Shown piece after piece: positions 1-6,488 of a stretch of DNA of 15,300 nucleotides; position 1 is the stretch's first letter; the number at the start of each line of letters is the position of its first letter. The stretch comes from an uncultured Oxalobacteraceae bacterium (GTDB lineage Bacteria > Pseudomonadota > Gammaproteobacteria > Burkholderiales > Burkholderiaceae_D), in contig CALKVB010000359.1 of NCBI GenBank assembly GCA_937996605.1, positions 1-15,300 of the forward strand, given 5' to 3'. Below the pieces are notes generated by a model. The model made no database searches, was not told the DNA's origin, and worked only from the letters and a program-made list of their open reading frames with translations. The position numbers were made by a program, and so were the translations under genes.

Positions 1-15
1 ACGCTCTTCCGATCT
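1..15. other. Illumina TruSeq adapter remnant at contig end
   Basis: The first 15 bases, ACGCTCTTCCGATCT, are identical to the 3' end of the Illumina TruSeq universal adapter; on the minus strand they read AGATCGGAAGAGCGT, the start of read-through adapter sequence. They sit exactly at the end of the window, where untrimmed adapter would be expected. They are not genomic, and the last five codons read through the gene below are artefactual. Confidence 0.95.
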
Positions 16-345
16 TTGACTCTCTGCTGTAACGATATCGTTGGCTGTAGTTGCTACTATTGTCGGCACTGTGGGAGAAGCACCTGTACGCAAAGTATGC
101 AGCTCTGCCTCTAAGGATTTGATCTTACTCTCCAACTTCGCAAGCGTTGCCCGCATTTCTTTCATGGCCGCTGCCGCTTGTTCGTGCAAGGTCATGTTTG
201 ATTTTTGCAGTTTTGAAATTTGAGAATCAATACTGATCTTTGCCAACAATCCAACAATGCCGCCGAATACGGTGTACCAAAATACCGAAGCATGTTCATT
301 GACTATACCAAGCGCTAGACCTACGAGTGCCCCTATCCACCACAT
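1..345 (-). CDS. DUF2339-type multi-pass membrane protein, N-terminal fragment
   Basis: This is an open frame on the minus strand that runs off the left end of the window; the genuine sequence stops at base 16, where adapter begins. The visible 110 residues start MWWIGALVGLALG, a glycine-rich membrane helix, then a second hydrophobic helix at about residues 20-34. A charged, alanine-rich coiled coil follows at about residues 40-85, then an Ala/Thr/Pro-rich linker. A short hairpin of helices followed by a coiled coil is the usual N-terminus of DUF2339 proteins, which are large polytopic inner-membrane proteins of unknown function. I chose the ATG at 345 because a GGAG lies six bases upstream of it; an in-frame ATG at 357 has no ribosome binding site. 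The family assignment rests on the N-terminus alone. A generic membrane-anchored coiled-coil protein is the alternative. Confidence 0.6.
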   Translation of the reverse strand, partial: MWWIGALVGLALGIVNEHASVFWYTVFGGIVGLLAKISIDSQISKLQKSNMTLHEQAAAAMKEMRATLAKLESKIKSLEAELHTLRTGASPTVPTIVATTANDIVTAESQRSEER

Positions 346-628
346 CGCCAACTCCATTTCATCAAATCAAAGAACTCAAATTTCTTGCCGACTCAAGGTC
401 CCTAGCATGATTCGCACGAAGCCACAGAAATCAAGCTCCGATAAATTTATATCGTGGCAACTGTAAGGAGAAAGCATCTGAATGACAAGAAAAAACCGAC
501 GAGTAGCAAGTTTTGTAGCAATTCGGTAGAAGCACACAACACCTTGCAAAAGCTGTTTTAGGTTTTATTCAAGCAGACATTTGAATTCAGGTAGACTTTC
601 GATATCAATCACCTCATCTAGACCAGCC
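346..628. other. Divergent intergenic region
   Basis: This stretch separates the minus-strand membrane protein gene from the plus-strand acetyltransferase gene, so it should hold both promoters. I see no convincing -35/-10 pair. A short direct repeat of GTAGCAA occurs at about 506-520. Reading frames here have no ribosome binding sites or recognisable protein. Confidence 0.4.
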
Positions 629-1225
629 ATGGAAGACGCAAGAACATTCCCAGAACTCCGTAGCGAACGATTCTTGCTACGCCAGATTCAACAGAGTGAT
701 TTGGCAGCTATTTTTTTCGGTCTTTCTCATCCCAAGGTGACTGCCCATTACGGCATTTGGTATGAAAGTGAGCTCGCAACACAAGAACAAATAGACTGGT
801 ATCGCTGCTTGGAAAAGGAGGGCACTGGAATGTGGTGGGCGATTTGTCCAATCAATCAAGCGGAACAATTGATCGGTGCCTGCGGTATTTATGAAGTCGA
901 CAATTACAATCGCAACGCGGACCTCGGCTATTGGCTATTGCCCGCCTATTGGGGGCAAGGCGTAATGCTAGAATGTCTGGACAAGGTATTACAGTACGGC
1001 TTTGACAGCATGCAACTACATCGAATCGAAGCCGAAGTAGAAGTCGAAAATATCAGCAGCAGTAAGTTACTCACAAAGCTCGGCTTTGAACATGAAGGAC
1101 GGCGGCGTCAAGTATCTTGGAAACGCGACCGCTTTGTGGATCTTGATTACTACGGCATCCTCAACGCGCATTTCCAAAAGCGACGAGCTGAAAACCAAGC
1201 CACCGAGCTTGAATGCGAACCTTAG
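629..1225 (+). CDS. GNAT family N-acetyltransferase (RimJ/RimL type)
   Basis: The 198-residue protein has the RimJ/RimL (Acetyltransf_3) layout of the GNAT fold. An early strand, ERFLLRQIQQSD (about residues 13-24), precedes the core strand around LIGACGIY (81-88). The acetyl-CoA pyrophosphate-binding loop lies in GYWLLPAYWGQGVM (100-113), and NISSSKLLTKLGF (141-153) is the typical late helix. Members acetylate N-terminal or side-chain amino groups of ribosomal proteins, antibiotics or small metabolites; the substrate here cannot be read from sequence. I chose the ATG at 629 because the protein then starts just before the family's conserved first strand. An in-frame TTG at 581 would add 16 unconserved residues, and neither has a clear ribosome binding site. 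The stop overlaps that of the convergent gene by four bases. It stands alone, and the Glu-rich tail is variable. Confidence 0.85.
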   Translation: MEDARTFPELRSERFLLRQIQQSDLAAIFFGLSHPKVTAHYGIWYESELATQEQIDWYRCLEKEGTGMWWAICPINQAEQLIGACGIYEVDNYNRNADLGYWLLPAYWGQGVMLECLDKVLQYGFDSMQLHRIEAEVEVENISSSKLLTKLGFEHEGRRRQVSWKRDRFVDLDYYGILNAHFQKRRAENQATELECEP

Positions 1226-2043
1226 TGATACTGGCGTAATTGAAAAACATTGCCTTCGGGATCTATCCCATTGCAGTAACGATAAAGCGCAGCTTCCCAC
1301 ACTTGTTCTGAGATACTGCCCCCCCACTCAACCGCCACATCACCCGCATGTTTAAGATCGTGCACACTAAAGAAAAATTTGAGAGCGCTATCTTCGCGTG
1401 GTACAGGAGGAGTCTCAATTTGAATCTCGGCAGCGTAAGCTGCTGGTATGGCGTGGATGATCAACTCTATCCCTCTGCCTTGTAGCACAAAAAATCCGAG
1501 CTCAGCTTGGCTCTCTTGAGTACACTCCAGCAATTGCAAAACCGCCGCATAAAACTGTGCGAGCGCTTGCGCATCTTTCGCATAAATCATGATGCCTGCA
1601 TGTACGGTCGCGCCAGAAGATGAAGGGGCAGGCACAAACTCCACGCTCTCAGACATCTTACCCGTACGCAGAAAACAAGCGTAGGTCAGCGCGGCAGCAC
1701 GACGTAACTCTTCCCACATCGGCTCACCTTGAATCACCTCTAAACTTGGCATAGGCTGAGGCAAACGTTGACTCAAGCCCGACCAAATCATGTGAAATTT
1801 CTCTATCGCTTGCAGCTCATCACGAGAAAAGACAGGTTCTTTAAATCCTTCACGCCAATCAGGACCAACCCAATCGGCCCATTGCTCAATAATCTCAGTG
1901 GGTACGTGAAGTTGAGGGGATTTGGCCTGATATCGCTGCTGCTCAACAAATGATGATGCCACTTCCAAGTAATCAATTAACTGATTTCGCACCCGCTGCA
2001 ATAAGACTTGTTCGCTTGGACGTGAAGACGCTGTATTCATCAT
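1222..2043 (-). CDS. Two-part protein with C-terminal VOC (glyoxalase-like) domain
   Basis: The protein has 273 residues in two halves. Residues about 148-270 form a vicinal oxygen chelate (glyoxalase/bleomycin-resistance) domain: HAGIMIYAKDAQALAQFY is the first beta-alpha unit, a second unit begins near KFFFSVHDL, and the domain closes with GIDPEGNVFQL. In metal-dependent glyoxalases the last strand usually carries Glu (NxxEL); here it is Gln, so the site may be non-catalytic or atypical. The N-terminal half (about 15-137) is mainly helical, rich in Trp, Gln and Glu, and I do not recognise it. ATG codons at 2043 and 2040 are both possible, neither with a good ribosome binding site; a TTG lies at 2049. 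It follows the PilZ gene by 41 bases on the same strand and may be co-transcribed. Its stop overlaps the convergent GNAT stop. Confidence 0.75.
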   Translation of the reverse strand: MMNTASSRPSEQVLLQRVRNQLIDYLEVASSFVEQQRYQAKSPQLHVPTEIIEQWADWVGPDWREGFKEPVFSRDELQAIEKFHMIWSGLSQRLPQPMPSLEVIQGEPMWEELRRAAALTYACFLRTGKMSESVEFVPAPSSSGATVHAGIMIYAKDAQALAQFYAAVLQLLECTQESQAELGFFVLQGRGIELIIHAIPAAYAAEIQIETPPVPREDSALKFFFSVHDLKHAGDVAVEWGGSISEQVWEAALYRYCNGIDPEGNVFQLRQYH

Positions 2044-2084
2044 ATTCAAATTGACTTAAGCGCTAGCCGACATCGAGCAAGCGA

Positions 2085-2423
2085 TCATTTACCGTTACTG
2101 TTGGCCCAACTATTGACCAAATCATTATGCTGAGGTGGAATGTCAACAATTTTCATGCCGACGCGGTATTCATTACCGCTCAAGATGCAATACAAAACGC
2201 TGCCCTTGCAAACCACCTGTGTTCGACGCGAAGCGTCACGCCGATCAGGAATTTCAATCATCATTTGAAAATTGCCACGCTCTGGCACGAGGTGTGGACA
2301 CAGAAATTGCACGCCGTTTGCCGAAAAGTTGACGACCTTGATCGCGATAATCTTGCCGGGGCTGACTTGCATTGCGCCGCGCCAAGCTACATTGATACGG
2401 GGGGCAGAACGAGCGTCACTCAT
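2085..2423 (-). CDS. PilZ domain protein
   Basis: This is a 112-residue single-domain PilZ protein. PilZ domains bind cyclic di-GMP and pass the signal to partner proteins in motility, adhesion or exopolysaccharide output. The second hallmark motif, [D/N]xSxxG, is clear as NFSANG, followed by a hydrophobic strand. The N-terminal arginine motif (RxxxR) is present in modified form around PRINVAWRG, with two Arg spaced six apart, so c-di-GMP binding is possible but not assured. I chose the ATG at 2423, giving MSDARSAPRI. An in-frame ATG at 2489 would add 22 hydrophobic residues not expected in this family; neither start has a good ribosome binding site. It lies between the DMP19-like and VOC genes on the same strand. 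No diguanylate cyclase or pilus gene is nearby. Confidence 0.8.
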   Translation of the reverse strand: MSDARSAPRINVAWRGAMQVSPGKIIAIKVVNFSANGVQFLCPHLVPERGNFQMMIEIPDRRDASRRTQVVCKGSVLYCILSGNEYRVGMKIVDIPPQHNDLVNSWANSNGK

Positions 2424-2559
2424 AAAAATTGATGTCAACCTAGGAAGTCTGTCGATAAATATTAAGCAGGGATAAAATTGCGAGCACATTATGCCAAAAA
2501 ATTTGCCGCTTAGCAGGTTGCCGACAGGAAAATCTTAGATCTGAAACAATCTTCCACAC

Positions 2560-2997
2560 TTATTTCAAATCTGAACCGCACACGAAGTCACACACTTCAA
2601 ACGAAAAATCGACGTGACAGGCTAAGTAATCCAGTGAAATCGCATGCAATTCGTTCTTAAGTGCGTTGTCACTCAAATAATCAGATTGTAAAAATGCATC
2701 GTACTCATATTTATTCGCGATACAGGCTTGGACCGCGCGTACATAAAATTCGTGGGCGACTACCGCGTTCGCTTGAATCAGCATATCTTCTACTTCGGCT
2801 AACAAATTGCCATTCATATTATAAAAAAACTGGGCAAAACCGCCCTGCCGTAAATCATGATCAAAACGCGCCGCCAACAATAAAAATAAATCCTTACCGG
2901 ATTTTTCAAGAAATACTTCGCAATCAAAGTACTTGCTCTGTTCGAACAATTCTTGCAAACGCTTCTTGCTTTCATCGAGGATGATGTCAATTGGCAT
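2560..2997 (-). CDS. DMP19/DUF4375 family protein
   Basis: The protein has 145 residues and is acidic, with no signal peptide or membrane segment. The central block GGFAQFFYNMNGNLLAEVED (about residues 72-91), followed by a helix with ANAVVAHEF, matches the signature of the DMP19 (formerly DUF4375) family: an NGGF-Q-F-N loop and then a long helix. The founding member, Neisseria DMP19, is a DNA-mimic dimer that binds a transcription repressor. Most members are uncharacterised, so a DNA-mimic role here is only a possibility. The start at 2997 is supported by AGGG a few bases upstream. The gene is transcribed away from yceH, with a 203-base gap between them, and lies 136 bases upstream of the PilZ gene. 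Confidence 0.65.
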   Translation of the reverse strand: MPIDIILDESKKRLQELFEQSKYFDCEVFLEKSGKDLFLLLAARFDHDLRQGGFAQFFYNMNGNLLAEVEDMLIQANAVVAHEFYVRAVQACIANKYEYDAFLQSDYLSDNALKNELHAISLDYLACHVDFSFEVCDFVCGSDLK

Positions 2998-3200
2998 GGT
3001 TTTCCCTGTCAGCGAATGAAATCCACATTAACCAGAATACAAGTAATGTACTGCATTCTGCCGCACAAACTCAAATGAAATTACGGTTACAGTATTCGTA
3101 CTAGATTAAACCATCGCGAGAATAATTCGAGGATAATAGAAGCTTCAACTTGCACTGTTCTAACATTTCTATATCTAAGTAATCGACACTGAAAACATCC

Positions 3201-3866
3201 ATGAGTGACCATCAAGAATTTCTAAGCGCGGTAGAGATCCGCGTTCTCGGCGCCCTTGCTGAAAAAGAAGCGACTACGCCCGACAACTATCCTATGTCTT
3301 TAAACGGTTTGGTCAGTGCATGTAATCAGCTCACTAGTCGCGATCCTGTGATGAATTTGACGGAGGCGGAGATTAGCGAAGCGCTCGATCAGCTCGTTCA
3401 AAAGAAATTGGCCAGCGTGATTCATCAAGCTGGAGCGCGGGTCGCCAAGTACGAGCACAAAATGCGAGTGAAGTGGATGCTGGAGCAAAATAAGCTCGCC
3501 GTGTTGACCATCTTGATGTTACGCGGTTGGCAGACTGCTGGAGAAATCCGCACGCGTGTTGGGCGTCTACACGAATTTGCGTCAGTGAATGAAGTTGAAC
3601 AGTGTTTAGATTTCTTGATCGATAAATATCCACCCGTGGTGGCGCGCTTACCGATCGCGCCGGGCACCAAAGAGCCACGTTATGCCCATTTACTCGCTGG
3701 CGACGAAGCAAGTTTACACTTGGAATCCTTGAACAGCACCAATCATAGTAGTTCGACCAATAACAAAGACCGTATCGCACATTTGGAAGAAGAAGTACAA
3801 ACACTGCGCACTCAAGTACAAGACTTAAGCGCGCAGTTTGCAGAATTTAAAAAACAATTTGAGTGA
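3201..3866 (+). CDS. yceH: YceH family protein (UPF0502/DUF480), tandem winged helix
   Basis: At 221 residues the protein matches the usual length of the YceH family. The family signature is intact near the N-terminus: LGALAEKEATTPDNYPMSLN, then ACNQLTSRDPVM (about residues 16-51). Two winged-helix domains follow at about residues 8-80 and 90-165, and the second contains LRGWQTAGEIRTR. Residues about 190-221 form a coiled coil (HLEEEVQTLRTQVQDLSAQF) that may mediate oligomerisation. The fold suggests nucleic-acid binding, but no biochemical role is established. The ATG at 3201 gives the canonical MSDHQEFLS start, although the ribosome binding site is weak. The gene stands alone, divergent from the DMP19-like gene and convergent with the SGNH operon, whose terminator lies between them. 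Confidence 0.9.
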   Translation: MSDHQEFLSAVEIRVLGALAEKEATTPDNYPMSLNGLVSACNQLTSRDPVMNLTEAEISEALDQLVQKKLASVIHQAGARVAKYEHKMRVKWMLEQNKLAVLTILMLRGWQTAGEIRTRVGRLHEFASVNEVEQCLDFLIDKYPPVVARLPIAPGTKEPRYAHLLAGDEASLHLESLNSTNHSSSTNNKDRIAHLEEEVQTLRTQVQDLSAQFAEFKKQFE

Positions 3867-3869
3867 TCG

Positions 3870-3908
3870 AAAAAATTGATGACCCTGAACACACTCATGG
3901 TCATCGAT
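3870..3908 (-). terminator. Terminator of the SGNH/MBOAT operon
   Basis: Read on the minus strand, the 10-bp arms at 3899-3908 and 3875-3884 (ATCGATGACC with GGTCATCAAT, one G-U pair) form a stem with a 14-base loop. The stem is followed by a run of six T. It lies a few bases after the stop of the last operon gene, so it fits a Rho-independent terminator for that operon. In the plus direction, after yceH, there is no T-run. Confidence 0.6.
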
Positions 3909-3915
3909 CTCATAT

Positions 3916-5169
3916 TCAACGCTTTGGCCGACTCTTCTGATACTTTTGCATCAGCGCTTCGAAGAAGGCATTTCCACCTTGAGCATAGCCTTCTTCGGTA
4001 AAATGAACATAGTCAGGACGACCTAAAGGCGGGTTTGCATCGACAAAACGCTGCATAGAGCAACGTCCACCCATCGCGGCTTCCCAACTCCAAAACAACA
4101 GATGCTCGCTGATTGCCACGTCTTGCTGAATATTTTGCACCGTTTTCAAACCAGCAGGCAGACGATAGCGACATCCGACATTTTCACCAGCGCCCTTTTT
4201 CTTCGCAGAATTCGGTGCGCCAATTAATAGGATCGCGGCATCAGGTGCAGCCGCCCGCAACTGACGTATGGTGCTCTGCAACTCTTGCTTGTACAAATCA
4301 AAATCTGGATTCGGATCAAAGGCTTCATTGGTGCCATAGGCTAACACAATCAGGCTTGGACGACGCCACTGCAATTGATCACGTACAGCATCGGTTTGCC
4401 AACGCGCAATTACACGCTGCGTCGCGCCAACGATACCGAGCGAATCGACCGTAACGCCGGGGGCTAAAGTATCAATGATGATCGCGCCCAATTCAGGGGG
4501 ATTATTTTCAGCACGCAGGGTGAAACTATTCAAATCGATCGCGCTTCCCATCACATAACTTGATTGCCAATTTGATGTGAGTGGGGCCAGCAAATCGCGC
4601 ACTTCACCATCAGGGAAACTCAATTTCCAACCACCAGAAGCATCATCATTATTACGTCGCGTCCAAATCGTGACCCGCTGCAAACCGAACAAGGGCTGCT
4701 TGGGTACAATTTCGATCGAAGCGCCAGGCTCAGGTTGATTGGCAAAACCACCGAGAGGAAAATTCTCAGGATTATTGCGACTGACGCGGGTTTTCCAATT
4801 ACCATTCATACGCATCAACACTTGCGCGGAACGTTGATTTTTAATGTATCCCGGCGACAGCCAACCAATCCCAGCATTCCCAAAACGTTTTTGCATTTGC
4901 TCGCGATATGCCTGAGTAAAATAATCCCCCCCAGTATGCGAATCACCCAACTGCATAATATGTACGACCTCGCTACTCTCTTTGCGCTCTAATGCCGCCA
5001 ATTGGCGCCACAAACGCGAGGCATTTGGATCACCATAATCATGAACCACCGCACCTGCATGCGCTATGTATGGCACTGCTGTAAAACACAATGCGATCAG
5101 ACTAGTGGCAAGCAAACGTGAGAGTGGTCGAATCTTGGGCGAACTAAAACGTGTAAGGGATAAGATCAT
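3916..5169 (-). CDS. Exported SGNH/GDSL esterase with inserted domain, Ape1-like
   Basis: This 417-residue protein carries a Sec signal peptide ending near AHA-38. The SGNH catalytic blocks are all visible: QLGDSHTGGD with nucleophile Ser77, GIVGAT (block II, about 246-251), AYGTNEA with Asn281, and DYVHF with Asp386 and His389. About 140 residues separate blocks I and II, and residues about 115-235 look like a beta-rich inserted module. The same arrangement, with a carbohydrate-binding-like insert between the nucleophile block and the rest, is known in Neisseria Ape1, a peptidoglycan O-acetylesterase. I infer a periplasmic esterase acting on an O-acetylated glycan, probably peptidoglycan. 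The start overlaps the upstream stop as ATGA, so translation is coupled. It is the last gene of the operon and is followed by a terminator. A non-peptidoglycan substrate remains possible. Confidence 0.75.
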   Translation of the reverse strand: MILSLTRFSSPKIRPLSRLLATSLIALCFTAVPYIAHAGAVVHDYGDPNASRLWRQLAALERKESSEVVHIMQLGDSHTGGDYFTQAYREQMQKRFGNAGIGWLSPGYIKNQRSAQVLMRMNGNWKTRVSRNNPENFPLGGFANQPEPGASIEIVPKQPLFGLQRVTIWTRRNNDDASGGWKLSFPDGEVRDLLAPLTSNWQSSYVMGSAIDLNSFTLRAENNPPELGAIIIDTLAPGVTVDSLGIVGATQRVIARWQTDAVRDQLQWRRPSLIVLAYGTNEAFDPNPDFDLYKQELQSTIRQLRAAAPDAAILLIGAPNSAKKKGAGENVGCRYRLPAGLKTVQNIQQDVAISEHLLFWSWEAAMGGRCSMQRFVDANPPLGRPDYVHFTEEGYAQGGNAFFEALMQKYQKSRPKR

Positions 5170-6479
5170 GGGCTCACTTTGCTGATCACAGGTAACTCAA
5201 ATTGCTTCAGCACTAAGTCCCGCAAAATGGTCTGACCATCGCGCGTAAAATGAATGCCATCTTCGGTACGTACGACGACGCTCTTGCCGTTTTCCTTGGT
5301 AATGGTCTTACGATATTCGTTGACATCGTCACTCAGTAATTCGCGCGTCGAAACATAACGCGATTCGCCTTCACCGAGTGCTTTGGCGTAGAGGCTATTC
5401 AAGACTTTGACCCCGCGATTAATTTTGTCGCGCCCCATATTCGGCGCGCCCATCCAAATCACACGCACATGTTGTTGATGCGCAGTTTGTATGATGCTTT
5501 CAATACGCGCCAAGTAATTACTCTGCCAGCGTTCGGTACCAAAACTTTCGTACTTGCCACCGAGGATCATGTCCCAGGTATCATTCGCGCCAAGGAAAAC
5601 TACTAACACCGAGATACGGTCTTTTTCTAATGTTTTCTTAATGACGGCTGGCCAATCATAGTAACTAGGATAGGTTAAGCCCGTGCTTTGTCGGCTGAGG
5701 TCTAGCGACTTCACGTGCACATTTTGCAGTGCGCGCGCCACATGCGGTGCCACCCCTTGCATCATTGAGTCACCCACAAGTAAAACTTTGTCTTGGGGAC
5801 CTAAGACCATCCGCCCCTCTTCGTTCAAAGGAACAAATTGAGTTAACGGAGGCTCGACTTGAGCTTCATCAGTAGCCACAGGCTTGCTCAAACTGAGCGC
5901 CATGCCATCGCTTGCGTTATCGCTACCTGGTCTCGGATTTAATTTGGCAGCAGAGGCTGCGCTTGCGTCCAAACCATTCACTGCACTTGTCGATTTTTTT
6001 AAATTGAGCGGCGCATTGTGTTGCGATATTTTTTTATCGTCAGCACTCTCTTCTGGCAGACCAAACAACAACACGTTAAAACTTAAAATCAAACGCTCTT
6101 TCACCGTTTGTCTCGGCTTGAGTTGCTCGCTTAACTGTTGATCAAGCTCTTTGCTTAATTTTGCGCCACTCTGCCAAGCAGGGTGATCTACCGCTTTAGA
6201 AAATCCGAGTTCAAGATGCCGCGTTTGTTGCCAGTATTGATCGAGCGCATCTTGGCGCATCCAAAACAAGAGCGCCAAACTACTTGCTAATACCGCCAAT
6301 GTTTGCCAATGACGCGAAGTCAGGTCAAGCTCGGCCACCGTCTCTGGTGCTGGCACCATGACCGCGATGGAGTGTAAGGCTTGCACTGGCATAGGTGTCT
6401 CGGTCAAAGCTTTCTTAGGCTCTTTAGCGTTCTGGCGACTTTTTTTCGCGTGCTTTTGGTTTTCGTATCCATCTCGCAT
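5166..6479 (-). CDS. Membrane-anchored SGNH protein (DUF459), candidate periplasmic O-acetyltransferase
   Basis: This 437-residue protein has a basic cytoplasmic N-terminus and one membrane helix at about residues 58-75. A long periplasmic stalk (about 76-228) includes a charged region and a low-complexity Ala/Ser/Pro segment. The C-terminal SGNH domain of DUF459 type shows LLVGDSMMQG (nucleophile Ser at 238), FLGANDTWD (Asn at 299) and EDGIHFT (Asp and His at 407 and 410). A large family of such proteins is encoded beside MBOAT genes. In Neisseria the equivalent, PatB, transfers acetyl groups to peptidoglycan. I chose the ATG at 6479 over a TTG at 6485 because AGGAG lies six bases upstream of it and overlaps the MBOAT stop. 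The stop overlaps the next start as ATGA. Transferase and esterase activity cannot be told apart by sequence. Confidence 0.78.
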   Translation of the reverse strand: MRDGYENQKHAKKSRQNAKEPKKALTETPMPVQALHSIAVMVPAPETVAELDLTSRHWQTLAVLASSLALLFWMRQDALDQYWQQTRHLELGFSKAVDHPAWQSGAKLSKELDQQLSEQLKPRQTVKERLILSFNVLLFGLPEESADDKKISQHNAPLNLKKSTSAVNGLDASAASAAKLNPRPGSDNASDGMALSLSKPVATDEAQVEPPLTQFVPLNEEGRMVLGPQDKVLLVGDSMMQGVAPHVARALQNVHVKSLDLSRQSTGLTYPSYYDWPAVIKKTLEKDRISVLVVFLGANDTWDMILGGKYESFGTERWQSNYLARIESIIQTAHQQHVRVIWMGAPNMGRDKINRGVKVLNSLYAKALGEGESRYVSTRELLSDDVNEYRKTITKENGKSVVVRTEDGIHFTRDGQTILRDLVLKQFELPVISKVSP

Positions 6480-6488
6480 CGTCAACTC

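Noticed and set aside
41..466. Two plus-strand reading frames of 60 and 69 codons near the left end
   Set aside because: They lie mostly antisense to the DUF2339-type frame or in the gap after it, have no ribosome binding site and look like no protein.
2085..2997. Defence or anti-defence island around the DMP19-like gene
   Set aside because: DNA-mimic proteins can counter nucleases, but no restriction, toxin, phage or mobile genes are nearby.
3373..3804. 143-codon minus-strand frame
   Set aside because: It is antisense to yceH and has no plausible protein features.
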